Shown here: positions 26,883 through 35,332 of the stretch, one piece after another | Numbering within the stretch: the first letter of the stretch is position 1 | Layout: every line of letters begins with the position of its first letter | Assembly: GCF_900103865.1 (NCBI RefSeq) | Contig: NZ_FNII01000005.1 | Location: 124,001 to 188,000 of the forward strand | Direction: 5' to 3' | Length of the DNA: 64,000 nucleotides | Source: Vreelandella arcis | GTDB taxonomy: Bacteria > Pseudomonadota > Gammaproteobacteria > Pseudomonadales > Halomonadaceae | Position numbers and translations under genes: made by a program | The notes under the pieces: generated by a model | The model's database searches: none | What the model was told of the DNA's origin: nothing | What the model saw: the letters and a program-made list of their open reading frames with translations, nothing else

Positions 26883-28883
26883 TCAACTTGCCAAGTGCTC
26901 AGCTACCCACGCGCGCACCTCGGGGTAGGCACGTTGCTCAAAAACCGCGAAGCCGTTAAGGCCGCGGGCTTTGAGCGGGGTAAACACCGGCATGGTTAAG
27001 CCGCACAGAAAATGCGCCAGCCGCTGGGCATTAGGTGGCTGGCCAAGCTGTGCGGAGTGGTGCTCTACAAAGGGCCTGGCATATTGTTGAAAGTCCGCAT
27101 CGCTTAATGGGGGCTGTGGAGGTGCATCAGGTAATTTTACCGGGTGGCCGTAACACACCGAGCAGTGCCCGCAGCGGCCCTGCTCGGCATCGGATGGTGT
27201 ATCAAACGAGCTATCACCAAAGTGCTCGGCTAAACGCCGGGTGAGACAGCTTTCCGACTCAAACAGCGCCAGCATAGAATGCAGCCGCTCGATCTCGGCG
27301 CGCTCTCGGGTGAGGCAGTCGTCATACAGCTGGCTCGCCAGCGCCTCAATGGCAAAATCGGGCTGGCGCACCTCATAAACATCGGTCATCCGTTTGCCTT
27401 CCAGGGTCAACCAGCCTTTTTCCTGAAAGTACTCAAGGGCGGTTATGACGCGAGCACGAGAGGCATCAACCTGCTGCGCCTGGCCCGCCTGGTGCAGGCG
27501 GTCAAAATCCACCGTGCCCCAGGTGCGGGCGATAGGAATATTATCGATCAATAGACGCACAAAGGCCGCCCGCTCGCCCTCGAAGCGACTCACCAAGGCA
27601 TCCGGTTCAATATCGTAGCGCAGCCGATACTCGGCCAGAAACGCAAAGCGCGGCGCAATCACGCCGTGCATTTCCAGCCGCACTAATAGTGTTTTCAATG
27701 GCAGCGAGCGGATATTGGTGTCGCGGGAAAGCGTAAAAAGCAACACTTCCCACTGGCGATCCGGCGCTTGGCCTGCCGCCGCGATTTCTTCCAGCAGGCG
27801 ATAGATGCCAACGTATTCAGGGGTATCGCCGTAAACGAAGTTTTCCAGCACCCGCAGACCATCCCGCCCGGCCAGGGTCAGGCAGGTGGAAGGCAGGCCG
27901 TCGCGCCCTGCCCGGCCAATTTCCTGACTGTAGTTCTCGATGGACTTGGGCAGGTCATAATGCACCACGTTACGGATATCGCCCTTATCGATGCCCATGC
28001 CAAAGGCGATGGTGGCCACGATGCAGGGCGACTCGCCGCTCATAAACTGGTTCTGAATCTCGTCACGGCGGGATGAGTCCAACCCCGCATGGTACGCCTG
28101 AGCTGCGATGCCCTGGGCCGCCAAGGCTTTCGCCACCTGCTCGGCGGTTTGCTGCAGGGTGACGTAAATAATCGTCGGCGCCTCAAAGCCCGGCTGCATC
28201 TGCGGTTTAAGCCAGTTGATAAGCTGCTGCTGGCGATCCTCCATGGCGGGTGACACCAGCAGCTCAAGATTGGGGCGGTAAAAGCCGGTGGTGATCACGT
28301 TTTCCGGCGCGATGGCAAACTTCTCGCCCATATCATCGATGACAGCAGGGGTCGCCGTGGCAGTGAGCAGCAGCACTTGGGGGATGGCAAAGTCGCGCTG
28401 GTAGTCCGGCAGCTTCAAATAATCGGGGCGGAAGTTATGCCCCCACTCAGAAAGGCAGTGGGCTTCGTCGACCACTAGCAGCGAAATATTGACCTGGCGT
28501 AGAAAATGGCGAAAGCGCTCGTTCTTGAGCCGTTCCACCGACACCATCAGAATTTTTAGTTCGCCGCTTTTGGCGCGCTCCATCACATCACGGGTAGTCT
28601 TGCGGTCTTGAGTGGAATCAATGCTCGCCGCTGCCACGCCGTGACGAGCCAGAAAAGCCAGCTGATCCTGCATTAGCGCCAGCAGTGGCGACACCACCAG
28701 GGTTAAATACGGCAAATGCAGCGCGGGAAGTTGATAGCACAATGACTTTCCCGCGCCGGTAGCGAAAATCGCCGCTGTGGAGTGCCCCTCCAACACTCTG
28801 GACACCACCGCCTGCTGGCCGCCGCGAAAGTCATCAAAACCAAAGACGGCTCTTAGCGTTTGCTGGGGTGATGTGGGGGGCAT
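26883..28883 (-). CDS. RecQ family ATP-dependent DNA helicase
   Basis: A 666-residue superfamily 2 helicase with FATGAGKSLCYQLPAL (Walker A), VVDEAHCLSEWGHNFRPDY (DEAH box and the RecQ aromatic loop), LTATATP, and IAFGMGIDKGDIR with QEIGRAGRDGLPS in the second RecA domain. A RecQ zinc-binding site is suggested by CGHCSVCYG near residue 580. The C-terminus is short and an HRDC domain is not obvious, which separates it from classical E. coli RecQ. It likely unwinds recombination intermediates. It ends the truC-tcdA-DUF1653-recQ run. Confidence 0.9.
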   Translation of the reverse strand: MPPTSPQQTLRAVFGFDDFRGGQQAVVSRVLEGHSTAAIFATGAGKSLCYQLPALHLPYLTLVVSPLLALMQDQLAFLARHGVAAASIDSTQDRKTTRDVMERAKSGELKILMVSVERLKNERFRHFLRQVNISLLVVDEAHCLSEWGHNFRPDYLKLPDYQRDFAIPQVLLLTATATPAVIDDMGEKFAIAPENVITTGFYRPNLELLVSPAMEDRQQQLINWLKPQMQPGFEAPTIIYVTLQQTAEQVAKALAAQGIAAQAYHAGLDSSRRDEIQNQFMSGESPCIVATIAFGMGIDKGDIRNVVHYDLPKSIENYSQEIGRAGRDGLPSTCLTLAGRDGLRVLENFVYGDTPEYVGIYRLLEEIAAAGQAPDRQWEVLLFTLSRDTNIRSLPLKTLLVRLEMHGVIAPRFAFLAEYRLRYDIEPDALVSRFEGERAAFVRLLIDNIPIARTWGTVDFDRLHQAGQAQQVDASRARVITALEYFQEKGWLTLEGKRMTDVYEVRQPDFAIEALASQLYDDCLTRERAEIERLHSMLALFESESCLTRRLAEHFGDSSFDTPSDAEQGRCGHCSVCYGHPVKLPDAPPQPPLSDADFQQYARPFVEHHSAQLGQPPNAQRLAHFLCGLTMPVFTPLKARGLNGFAVFEQRAYPEVRAWVAEHLAS

Positions 28884-28911
28884 GAGCGTTCCTTGTTAAC
28901 GAAATACAGGC

Positions 28912-29130
28912 TTAAAACGCTTTCTCCAGCGCAAAGCGTGGCTGGGTATGGCCGTCTTTTGTCACCGTTTCAACAAACATCTCAAGCGGACGCACCCAGA
29001 GGCCGTAGTCGCCGTATAGCGCACGATATACCACCAACAACTCTTCGCTTTCGCTGTGCTGGGCGGTGCCGAGCACTTCGTAAAGACTGCCCTTATAGTG
29101 GCGATAAATACCGGGAACGGGAGCGGTCAT
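28912..29130 (-). CDS. DUF1653 domain protein
   Basis: A 72-residue protein that matches DUF1653 along its whole length: [38 protein letters not shown] and EMFVETV. The fold is a small beta barrel; function is unknown. Its ATG overlaps the tcdA stop by 4 bp and it is 28 bp before recQ, so it is within the operon. Confidence 0.88.
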   Translation of the reverse strand: MTAPVPGIYRHYKGSLYEVLGTAQHSESEELLVVYRALYGDYGLWVRPLEMFVETVTKDGHTQPRFALEKAF

Positions 29131-30008
29131 TCGCTTTCCTTCTGAATAGCTGGCTGGTTGGCTTTTTTGGCGAGCCGCTCAAGCACTTTTGAAGCGGCGA
29201 CAAAGCCGAAGGTACCGGTCAAAAAAGTGGCGGCGCCGAAACCGGAGGCGCAGTCCAGTCGGGTAGCGTCACCACTGCCGGGCTTTTGCAGGCACACCTC
29301 GCCGTCGCCGCTGGGGTACACCAGCTGCTCGTCAGAGTAGACGCACTCCACCGAGAAGCGCCGCTTGGGGTTGCGGGAGAAGCCGTAGTCCCGGCGCAGT
29401 CGTGAGCGCACTTTGGATAACAGTGGGTCGTGCTCGGTGCGGGTGAGATCGGCGACCTGAATCCTCGTAGGATCGGTTTGACCACCCGCCGCGCCAGTCA
29501 CGGTGATGGGGATTTTGCGCCGCTTGCACCAGGCGATCAGCGCGGCCTTGGCGATCACGCTATCGATGGCATCCACCACGTGATCAGCGTCAGCTGGGAT
29601 ACGTTCGGCTAGGTTAGTGGGCGTCACGAAGGCGGTGTCAGCCATAATCTCGATCTCGGGAGCAATCAAACGACAGCGCTCGGCCAGCACCTCAACTTTA
29701 GGTTGACCGATGGTGCCATCTAACGCATGCAGCTGGCGGTTGACGTTAGACACACAGACGTCGTCCAAATCAATCAGCGTCAGCTTGCCAATACCCGAGC
29801 GCGCCAGCGCCTCTACGGCCCAACTGCCCACACCGCCGACGCCGACCACCACTACGTGGGCATGTCGAAACGCCTCAGCAGCTCGCTGCCCGTAGAGGCG
29901 ACGAATCCCACCAAAGCGAAAGTCATAGCCCGCAGAAGCGGGTTCCCGCTGGGCAGCGGATATGGGTTGATCTGGAGGCACGGTTGAGGACATAGCAGAC
30001 TCATTCAT
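29127..30008 (-). CDS. tcdA: tRNA threonylcarbamoyladenosine dehydratase TcdA
   Basis: A 293-residue E1-like ATPase that cyclises t6A37 of tRNA to ct6A. It has [20 protein letters not shown], the nucleotide loop [21 protein letters not shown], the [17 protein letters not shown] segment, and [16 protein letters not shown]. Length is slightly above E. coli TcdA (268), mainly at the N-terminus, where a second in-frame ATG (29993) is possible; neither has a clear ribosome-binding site. It overlaps truC and DUF1653 by 4 bp each. Confidence 0.94.
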   Translation of the reverse strand: MNESAMSSTVPPDQPISAAQREPASAGYDFRFGGIRRLYGQRAAEAFRHAHVVVVGVGGVGSWAVEALARSGIGKLTLIDLDDVCVSNVNRQLHALDGTIGQPKVEVLAERCRLIAPEIEIMADTAFVTPTNLAERIPADADHVVDAIDSVIAKAALIAWCKRRKIPITVTGAAGGQTDPTRIQVADLTRTEHDPLLSKVRSRLRRDYGFSRNPKRRFSVECVYSDEQLVYPSGDGEVCLQKPGSGDATRLDCASGFGAATFLTGTFGFVAASKVLERLAKKANQPAIQKESE

Positions 30009-30778
30009 AGCGCTTGGAGGGCTGACGGAGTGGTGTGGGGTGGCATACGCACGCTATCCAGCGGCAAGTGCCCTGCCCAGCCGAGATGATGAAATAACGC
30101 CGTCATCGTGTCATCCAGCGCACAGCTAAACTCCATCCGCTTGTCTAACAGGGGATGATCAAATGCAAGATAAGTGGCCGCCAGCAATAACCGAGGCGCA
30201 CTAAGCCGCTCGGCAAAAAAGCGATTATGAACACTTTTGCCGTGCTTGGCATCGCCGATAATCGGATAGCCACGTCGCGATAGATGACGGCGAATCTGGT
30301 GGCGTCGCCCGGTCAACGGCCGCGCTTCCACCAACGCGTAACGCGCCACCGGATAGCGGTCTACCTGAACCGGCAGCTCGACGCTGTCTAGACGGCGAAT
30401 ATCCGTCATCGCGGGCATGGCGGGCATTTCCGCCTTGGGACGGGTGCCGTCCTCTTCCCGCAACGGATAGTCCAAACGCTCACTTTCCGGTGCTTTACCG
30501 CGCACCACAGCCAGGTAGCGTTTTTCTACCTGTCGCTCGCTGAAGGCGTCGCTAAGCAGGCCAGCCACTGTAGATGAGAGCGCAAACACCATCACGCCCG
30601 ATGTGGGTCGGTCTAACCGATGCACTGGATAGACCCGCTTGCCGATCTGATCACGCAACCGCTGGAGCAAGAATTCGGTTTCGCCCCGCGCCAACGCCGA
30701 GCGGTGCACCAAAAGTCCCGACGGCTTATGCACCGCAACGAGATATTCATCCTGATAAAGGATGTTCAATGGCGTCAT
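30005..30778 (-). CDS. truC: tRNA pseudouridine(65) synthase TruC
   Basis: A 257-residue RluA-family pseudouridine synthase. The catalytic motif YPVHRLDRPTSGVMVFAL holds the active-site Asp; other family parts are VAVHKPSGLLVHRS, LTGRRHQIRRHL and IIGDAKHGKSVHNRFF. The HKPSGLLVHRS and KHGKSVHN forms and the length match TruC (E. coli 260) rather than RluA or RluC. It heads a four-gene run of which tcdA also modifies tRNA. Confidence 0.92.
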   Translation of the reverse strand: MTPLNILYQDEYLVAVHKPSGLLVHRSALARGETEFLLQRLRDQIGKRVYPVHRLDRPTSGVMVFALSSTVAGLLSDAFSERQVEKRYLAVVRGKAPESERLDYPLREEDGTRPKAEMPAMPAMTDIRRLDSVELPVQVDRYPVARYALVEARPLTGRRHQIRRHLSRRGYPIIGDAKHGKSVHNRFFAERLSAPRLLLAATYLAFDHPLLDKRMEFSCALDDTMTALFHHLGWAGHLPLDSVRMPPHTTPSALQAL

Positions 30779-30973
30779 AACGCTCCCAGATAATAGCCAG
30801 TCACTAAAACTATTTACAAAAACAAGGCGCCATTGTCGCGGCTTACCAGGGCGTTGTCATCCTCACAATGAGTAAAGCGCTTGCTTGATGGATTGGCAGG
30901 TTAGCCAGTAGCCAACTACTTTGAAGGGGTACCTTATCAATTGTTTCCACGGATCTGGAAAGGAGTCACGACC

Positions 30974-31540
30974 ATGCGTTATGTTTCATTAATCGGTGGC
31001 CTTGCCGCCTCGCTACTGCTTGTCTCTGCTGCTCAGGCAAATGAGAGCATGGAAGTAGAAATGCATAAGGTCAGTGCCGAGGGTGTTGGGGAATCCATCG
31101 GTACTATCAAACTTGATGACGCTGAACACGGTTTGCTGTTAACGCCGGATCTAAGCGACCTGGAGACCGGTGTGCACGGTTTTCATGTGCACGAAAACCC
31201 GAGCTGCGAAGCCCAGGAAAATGATAGCGGTCACATGACCGCCGCGCTTTATGCCGGTGGCCACTACGACCCAGAAGAAACAGAGACCCATGAAGGGCCT
31301 TATGGAAAGGGACATCTAGGCGACCTTCCGGTGTTAACGGTTAATGACGATGGCGTCGCTGATTTGCCCGTGCTCGCGCCGCGCTTGAGCGTCAAAGATA
31401 TCCAAGGGCGCAGCATTATGATTCATGAGGGTGGCGACAATTACTCGGATGACCCAAAGGCGCTTGGCGGCGGTGGCAGCCGTGTAGCCTGCGGCATAGT
31501 GGAAACCTCAGATGATTCTGATGACGATGACTCTGAGTAA
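30974..31540 (+). CDS. sodC: Periplasmic Cu/Zn superoxide dismutase
   Basis: A 188-residue exported enzyme that dismutates superoxide. The signal peptide is MRYVSLIGGLAASLLLVSA with cleavage near AQA. Copper and zinc ligands are visible in GFHVHENPSCEA, AGGHYDP and HLGDLPVL, the electrostatic loop as MIHEGGDNYSD, and the disulfide partners in PSCEA and VACGIVE. The C-terminal 14 residues are almost only Asp, Ser and Glu, an acidic extension unusual for SodC. The start at 30974 follows AAAGGAGT; the frame is open to 30941. A strong bidirectional terminator follows. Confidence 0.95.
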   Translation: MRYVSLIGGLAASLLLVSAAQANESMEVEMHKVSAEGVGESIGTIKLDDAEHGLLLTPDLSDLETGVHGFHVHENPSCEAQENDSGHMTAALYAGGHYDPEETETHEGPYGKGHLGDLPVLTVNDDGVADLPVLAPRLSVKDIQGRSIMIHEGGDNYSDDPKALGGGGSRVACGIVETSDDSDDDDSE

Positions 31541-31550
31541 GGCTTAAAAC

Positions 31551-31580
31551 AAAACGGGCAGCCAATTGGCTGCCCGTTTT
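31551..31580. terminator. Bidirectional intrinsic terminator between sodC and bfr
   Basis: A perfect 30-bp palindrome, with left half AAAACGGGCAGCCAA, its mirror on the right, and a terminal T run on either strand. The GC-rich stem flanked by A and T tracts is a textbook intrinsic terminator for both convergent genes. Confidence 0.93.
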
Positions 31581-31607
31581 ACGTTGCAAACTGACCAGCT
31601 TAAACGT

Positions 31608-32090
31608 TTACTCGTCACCGGCCATTTGCATCTGACGCTGCATATAATTCTGAATGCCCACCTTGTCGATCAAACCAAGCTCGGTTTCGATGTGGTCGAT
31701 ATGATCTTCCTCGTCGGCGAGCAAGTCACGCAGCATGTCGCGTGTCACGTAGTCTTTTACGCTCTCGCAATAAGTAATGGCGTCGATGTAGTCATTACGG
31801 CCGTCATGCTCGATTTTTAAGTCGCACTCAAGCATCTCTTTGACGTTTTCACCAATGTGCAGCTTGCCCAAGTCCTGAAGGTTGGGAATACCTTCGAGAA
31901 ACAGAATACGCTCGATGATTTTATCGGCGTGCTGCATCTCTTCGATGGACTCATCATATTCCCACTTGGCAAGCGCCTGCAGGCCCCAATCTTTGTACAT
32001 TTTGGCGTGCAAAAAATATTGGTTGATCGCGACCAATTCGTTGCCAAGTGCAATGTTGAGGTGCTGAATTACTTTCGGATCACCTTTCAT
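31608..32090 (-). CDS. bfr: Bacterioferritin
   Basis: A 160-residue subunit of the 24-mer heme-containing iron store. Ferroxidase ligands are in place (Glu18 in GNELVAI, Glu51, His54 in EEMQHAD, and Glu127/His130 in DEEDHIDH), and Met52 is the heme axial ligand. The start at 32090 is preceded by AAAGGTGA and gives [12 protein letters not shown] as in E. coli (158 residues). The bfd gene lies just upstream on the same strand; Bfd releases iron from Bfr. Confidence 0.97.
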   Translation of the reverse strand: MKGDPKVIQHLNIALGNELVAINQYFLHAKMYKDWGLQALAKWEYDESIEEMQHADKIIERILFLEGIPNLQDLGKLHIGENVKEMLECDLKIEHDGRNDYIDAITYCESVKDYVTRDMLRDLLADEEDHIDHIETELGLIDKVGIQNYMQRQMQMAGDE

Positions 32091-32177
32091 GACGTCACCT
32101 TTTCTCTGTAATGCTGACGGTTTAATAAACACGATCAAGCAGTTACGTAAATGAAGGAGTATAGGCCATGGAAGGGC

Positions 32178-32202
32178 ATACTCCCTGTCTTACAGGGAGT
32201 AT
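32178..32202. repeat. Strong stem-loop between bfd and bfr
   Basis: ATACTCCCTGT (32178-32188) and ACAGGGAGTAT (32192-32202) form an 11-bp perfect stem with a 3-nt loop. A third copy of GGAGTATA occurs at 32156-32163, so the arm could also pair alternatively. There is no T run, so this is not a standard terminator. It sits in the leader of bfr. Confidence 0.7.
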
Positions 32203-32272
32203 AAGGAAGGGGCTTAAAAATTCAAGTAAATCAAATATTTGCTAACGATAAATCGAACAATAGCGATTCGCG

Positions 32273-32479
32273 TCACACCGCGTAGGCGAGATCCATATTG
32301 GCTTCTAAACGAGCCTCATGAACCGCTTCACGAGTGAGGGATTTTGCAAAGCAGGCACACTTACCGCACTGAGTGGCGCAGCCGGTGGCTTCACGAACTT
32401 CTCGCCAGGTGCGCGCTCCGTCGCTAACCTGCTGGCGAATCTGATGGTCGGTTACTCCCTTGCACACACAAACGTACAT
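32273..32479 (-). CDS. bfd: Bacterioferritin-associated ferredoxin Bfd
   Basis: A 68-residue [2Fe-2S] protein that reduces bacterioferritin to mobilise iron. The cluster ligands are Cys4 and Cys6 in MYVCVCKG and Cys38 and Cys41 in QCGKC, the same spacing as in E. coli Bfd. Two further cysteines (34, 43) are additional. It is slightly longer than the E. coli protein (64). A Fur-like site upstream suggests induction by iron starvation, which fits its role of emptying the iron store encoded next door. Confidence 0.95.
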   Translation of the reverse strand: MYVCVCKGVTDHQIRQQVSDGARTWREVREATGCATQCGKCACFAKSLTREAVHEARLEANMDLAYAV

Positions 32480-32506
32480 GGCTGCACCTCATAAATGTCA
32501 TGAGAT

Positions 32507-32525
32507 GAATGTAAATGATTCGCAT
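32507..32525. promoter_or_regulatory. Candidate Fur box upstream of bfd
   Basis: GAATGTAAATGATTCGCAT resembles the Fur-site form GAATGAGAATGATTCTCAT at 16 of 19 positions. It is 28 bp upstream of the bfd start. bfd is a known Fur target in Pseudomonas and E. coli; the site itself is a pattern match only. Confidence 0.5.
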
Positions 32526-32564
32526 ACATCTTTGCAAGTAAAAATGTATAGCCTTTAGTAGCGA

Positions 32565-33050
32565 TTAGTCTTTGGCGTTGTGCTTGGGTAACACGACCGT
32601 CGACGTGTTGGACGCGATGTCTGGCCAACTGCGGCGCTGGGTATCAAATAGCACCCACCAATAGCCTATTCCCAGCGCCGCCAAGGACAGCCAAGCAGTA
32701 AGACAGCGCACCAGGCTTTGTTTCAATGAGATGGCGTCTCCCTCGGTGGTTTGCACCCGCAGCCGCCATGCCTGCATACCCAGTGTCATACCACCCCGCC
32801 GCCAGAAATACACAAAAAACAGCGTGGTAAACAACACCAGCAATAGTCGCAGGCTCCAAATATCCACGCCCATGGTGCCAATATCTTCTGCGCTTTGGCC
32901 TAATACGAACCTGAAAAATGCAAGGTGGGCGACGGTGACCGCCATCCAGATCGCGGTGAGCAACAGGCCGTCGTAAAGCATCGCGCCAACTCGCCGCCCT
33001 AAACCTGCGGGCCGCGCATTGGTTTGCTGGGAAAAGCGACGTTCAGCCAT
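32565..33050 (-). CDS. RDD family membrane protein
   Basis: A 161-residue inner-membrane protein with the RDD layout: the Arg in GLGRRVGAMLYDGLLLTAIW, with D in the first helix, a second helix near 68-88 and GMTLGMQAWRLRV, then a third helix near 118-135. Some RDD proteins are Na+/H+ antiporters in halophiles; most are uncharacterised. It starts 22 bp after lptG and is likely in the same transcript. Confidence 0.87.
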   Translation of the reverse strand: MAERRFSQQTNARPAGLGRRVGAMLYDGLLLTAIWMAVTVAHLAFFRFVLGQSAEDIGTMGVDIWSLRLLLVLFTTLFFVYFWRRGGMTLGMQAWRLRVQTTEGDAISLKQSLVRCLTAWLSLAALGIGYWWVLFDTQRRSWPDIASNTSTVVLPKHNAKD

Positions 33051-33071
33051 GAAGTTCCCTAAAGATGAAGG

Positions 33072-34151
33072 TTAGCCGTTGCGGCGCAGAAAATAGATCC
33101 CCACCACTGCACACGCCAAGGTCGGCACCAAAACGGCCCACACGGGCGAGAAACCAAACAGCGTTGAAGCCGGTGCCAGCAAATCCTGAACGTATTTAAA
33201 GACCAACCCGGTTACCACACCGTAAAACACCCGGGTACCCGCCGCCACAGTACGCAACGGGCCAAACACGAACGAGGCCGCAATTAACACCAGCGACCCC
33301 ATGGTGAACGGCAGTAACAGCTTTTGCCAAAAGTACAGTAATGGCTGGTCGGCCTGCAGGCCCTGTTCTTCTAAAAAGCCCGCATAGGCCCATAGCTCGC
33401 TGGGCGCTTGGCTCTCCACCGAGCGCAGCAGCCGCTCTAACTGAAGCGGGGTAAAATCGGTGTCCCAGCGTAAGCTGTTAGCATGCTCGGACTCGGTATG
33501 GCCATCGAAAATCCGCGTGGTGGCAACATTCTCTAATTGCCAGGCACCATCGTCCCAGCGAGCGCGCTGCGCGTATGTCGCTTCGACAAGACGTTCTTCG
33601 TCAAAGCGGTAACGGGTCAAATCCAACACGACATCATCAGCACGAATGGCACCGAAACGGTAAACGCTGTCGCCCTCTACCTGCCAACCGCTACGGCTGG
33701 TTAGCATCGCCCCTTCGCCCTGGAGTTTCTCGAGCCGCCAGGCTTCGGCATATTGTTCGGTGCGCGGGCTTACATATTCCGCCACCATCAATACCACGAC
33801 TACTACCAGCAGTACGGGCTTCATCACGCTCCAGACAATACGCGCCAAGGAGCGACCCGCCGCGCGCATCACGGTTAACTCGTTGCTCGACGCCATGCTG
33901 CCCAAGCCAATTAACGCGCCAATCAACACTGCTACCGGCGCGTACTGATAAAACCGCCAGGGCACACGCATTAGCAGATAAAAAAACGCGTCCAACGCAC
34001 TGTAACCCTCTTTCACATCGCCTAAATCGTCGATGTAGGCAATGGTGATATCCAGGCCCAGCAAGACAAACTGCACGACGACAATGGCCGCCAGCACATT
34101 GCGTGCTATGTAGCGGTCGAGACGATCAACGCTTGTTAGCCCATTCAACAT
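33072..34151 (-). CDS. lptG: LPS export ABC transporter permease LptG
   Basis: A 359-residue inner-membrane permease of the LptB2FG complex that extracts lipopolysaccharide and sends it to the LptC-LptA bridge. It starts VDRLDRYIARNVLAAI, has a first transmembrane block to residue 125 (with GSMASSNELTVMRAAGRS as the coupling-helix region), a periplasmic beta-jellyroll domain and three C-terminal helices including FYGVVTGLVFKYVQDL. The start at 34151 overlaps the last base of the lptF stop (TAATG). A longer frame upstream is within lptF and is discarded. Confidence 0.94.
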   Translation of the reverse strand: MLNGLTSVDRLDRYIARNVLAAIVVVQFVLLGLDITIAYIDDLGDVKEGYSALDAFFYLLMRVPWRFYQYAPVAVLIGALIGLGSMASSNELTVMRAAGRSLARIVWSVMKPVLLVVVVVLMVAEYVSPRTEQYAEAWRLEKLQGEGAMLTSRSGWQVEGDSVYRFGAIRADDVVLDLTRYRFDEERLVEATYAQRARWDDGAWQLENVATTRIFDGHTESEHANSLRWDTDFTPLQLERLLRSVESQAPSELWAYAGFLEEQGLQADQPLLYFWQKLLLPFTMGSLVLIAASFVFGPLRTVAAGTRVFYGVVTGLVFKYVQDLLAPASTLFGFSPVWAVLVPTLACAVVGIYFLRRNG

Positions 34152-35227
34152 TAGCGCATCCCTTTGCGTTGCGAGTGCCAGATCATCAGCAGGCCGAGCA
34201 CCAAGAAAAGTCCGTGAACGGGCCAAATCCCCAGGACGGTCGACCATGCACCGCTACCCACCGCATCCACGGCCGCCAGCAATAAACTCAGGTATGCCAC
34301 GTATAAAAAAACAGCGGGAAGCAGCTTGGCAAAGCGTCCCTGCCGGGGGTTCACCCGCGACAGCGGCTGCGCCATGATCGCCAGTACAAAGACCATCAAC
34401 GGCAACCCAGCCCGCCATTGCCATTGTGCTTGGGCACGATCATTGCCGTCTCGCCACAGCGCCGCCGTCGTGGTGTATTCCAAAGAATCAAGCTCTTGGC
34501 GATCACGGCTAAGCCCCAAACGCAGCGTATAGCGCTCAAACGTCAAGCGTTCGGCATTGCGCCGCCCTGGCGTTACGCCATAGCGCTCGCCATCATTAAG
34601 CACCAAAAAGCGGCTACCGGTATCCATGCGCGTTTCTTGATAGCCGGTCTTCGCCCGGGTCACGAAATTATAAGCGCCCTCATCGCCGGGCTGGCGCTGC
34701 TCGTGAACCAGCACATCCTGCATTTCACCATCGTCATTAAAACCGCTGATATAGGCAGTACGGCCGCCGCCAAACTCCTGAAACCGCCCGGGAGCCAGCA
34801 CCGAGACGTCTAAGCGGCTACGCTGATCTTCCAAAATAGCCGCGGTTTTCAGCGCGCCCGCAGGCGTTAACCAAAGGCTGCATACCCCCACCAACACCGC
34901 CACCGCCGAGGCGGGCAGTAGCGTGACCTTGAGTAATCGAGTGGGGCTCATGCCGCAGGCCACCATGACGGTGATTTCGCTATTCATGTAGAGTTGGCCG
35001 TAGGCCAGTAAAATGCCCAGAAAAAACGCCAGCGGGAGAATCAGTTCCATAAAACCCGGCAGGTGATACAACATCAAAGTGCCCAGGATGTTGACCGGAA
35101 AATCGCCTTCCGCCGCATCTGAAAAATAGCGGATAAAGCGACTACCCATGATGACTAGCAGTAATATGCCCGCCACAGCAGACATGGTGAGCAATACTTC
35201 ACGGGTTAAATAGCGGAATAAGATCAA
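34151..35227 (-). CDS. lptF: LPS export ABC transporter permease LptF
   Basis: A 358-residue partner of LptG. The N-terminus MILFRYLTREVLLTMSAVAG and the coupling-helix region MNSEITVMVACGMSPTRLL are typical; the periplasmic domain spans about 130-260 and three helices end the protein. It is divergent from pepA, as in E. coli, where lptF-lptG and pepA also face each other. Confidence 0.95.
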   Translation of the reverse strand: MILFRYLTREVLLTMSAVAGILLLVIMGSRFIRYFSDAAEGDFPVNILGTLMLYHLPGFMELILPLAFFLGILLAYGQLYMNSEITVMVACGMSPTRLLKVTLLPASAVAVLVGVCSLWLTPAGALKTAAILEDQRSRLDVSVLAPGRFQEFGGGRTAYISGFNDDGEMQDVLVHEQRQPGDEGAYNFVTRAKTGYQETRMDTGSRFLVLNDGERYGVTPGRRNAERLTFERYTLRLGLSRDRQELDSLEYTTTAALWRDGNDRAQAQWQWRAGLPLMVFVLAIMAQPLSRVNPRQGRFAKLLPAVFLYVAYLSLLLAAVDAVGSGAWSTVLGIWPVHGLFLVLGLLMIWHSQRKGMR

Positions 35228-35332
35228 CGCGCTCTCCGGCTAGTCGGACAGGATGTCATGCAATGCCTGCGGTGCTTGGGTACACTGGCCCATTATCCTG
35301 AATACCTCGATGCTTGTCTTGTTGGAGACGTC

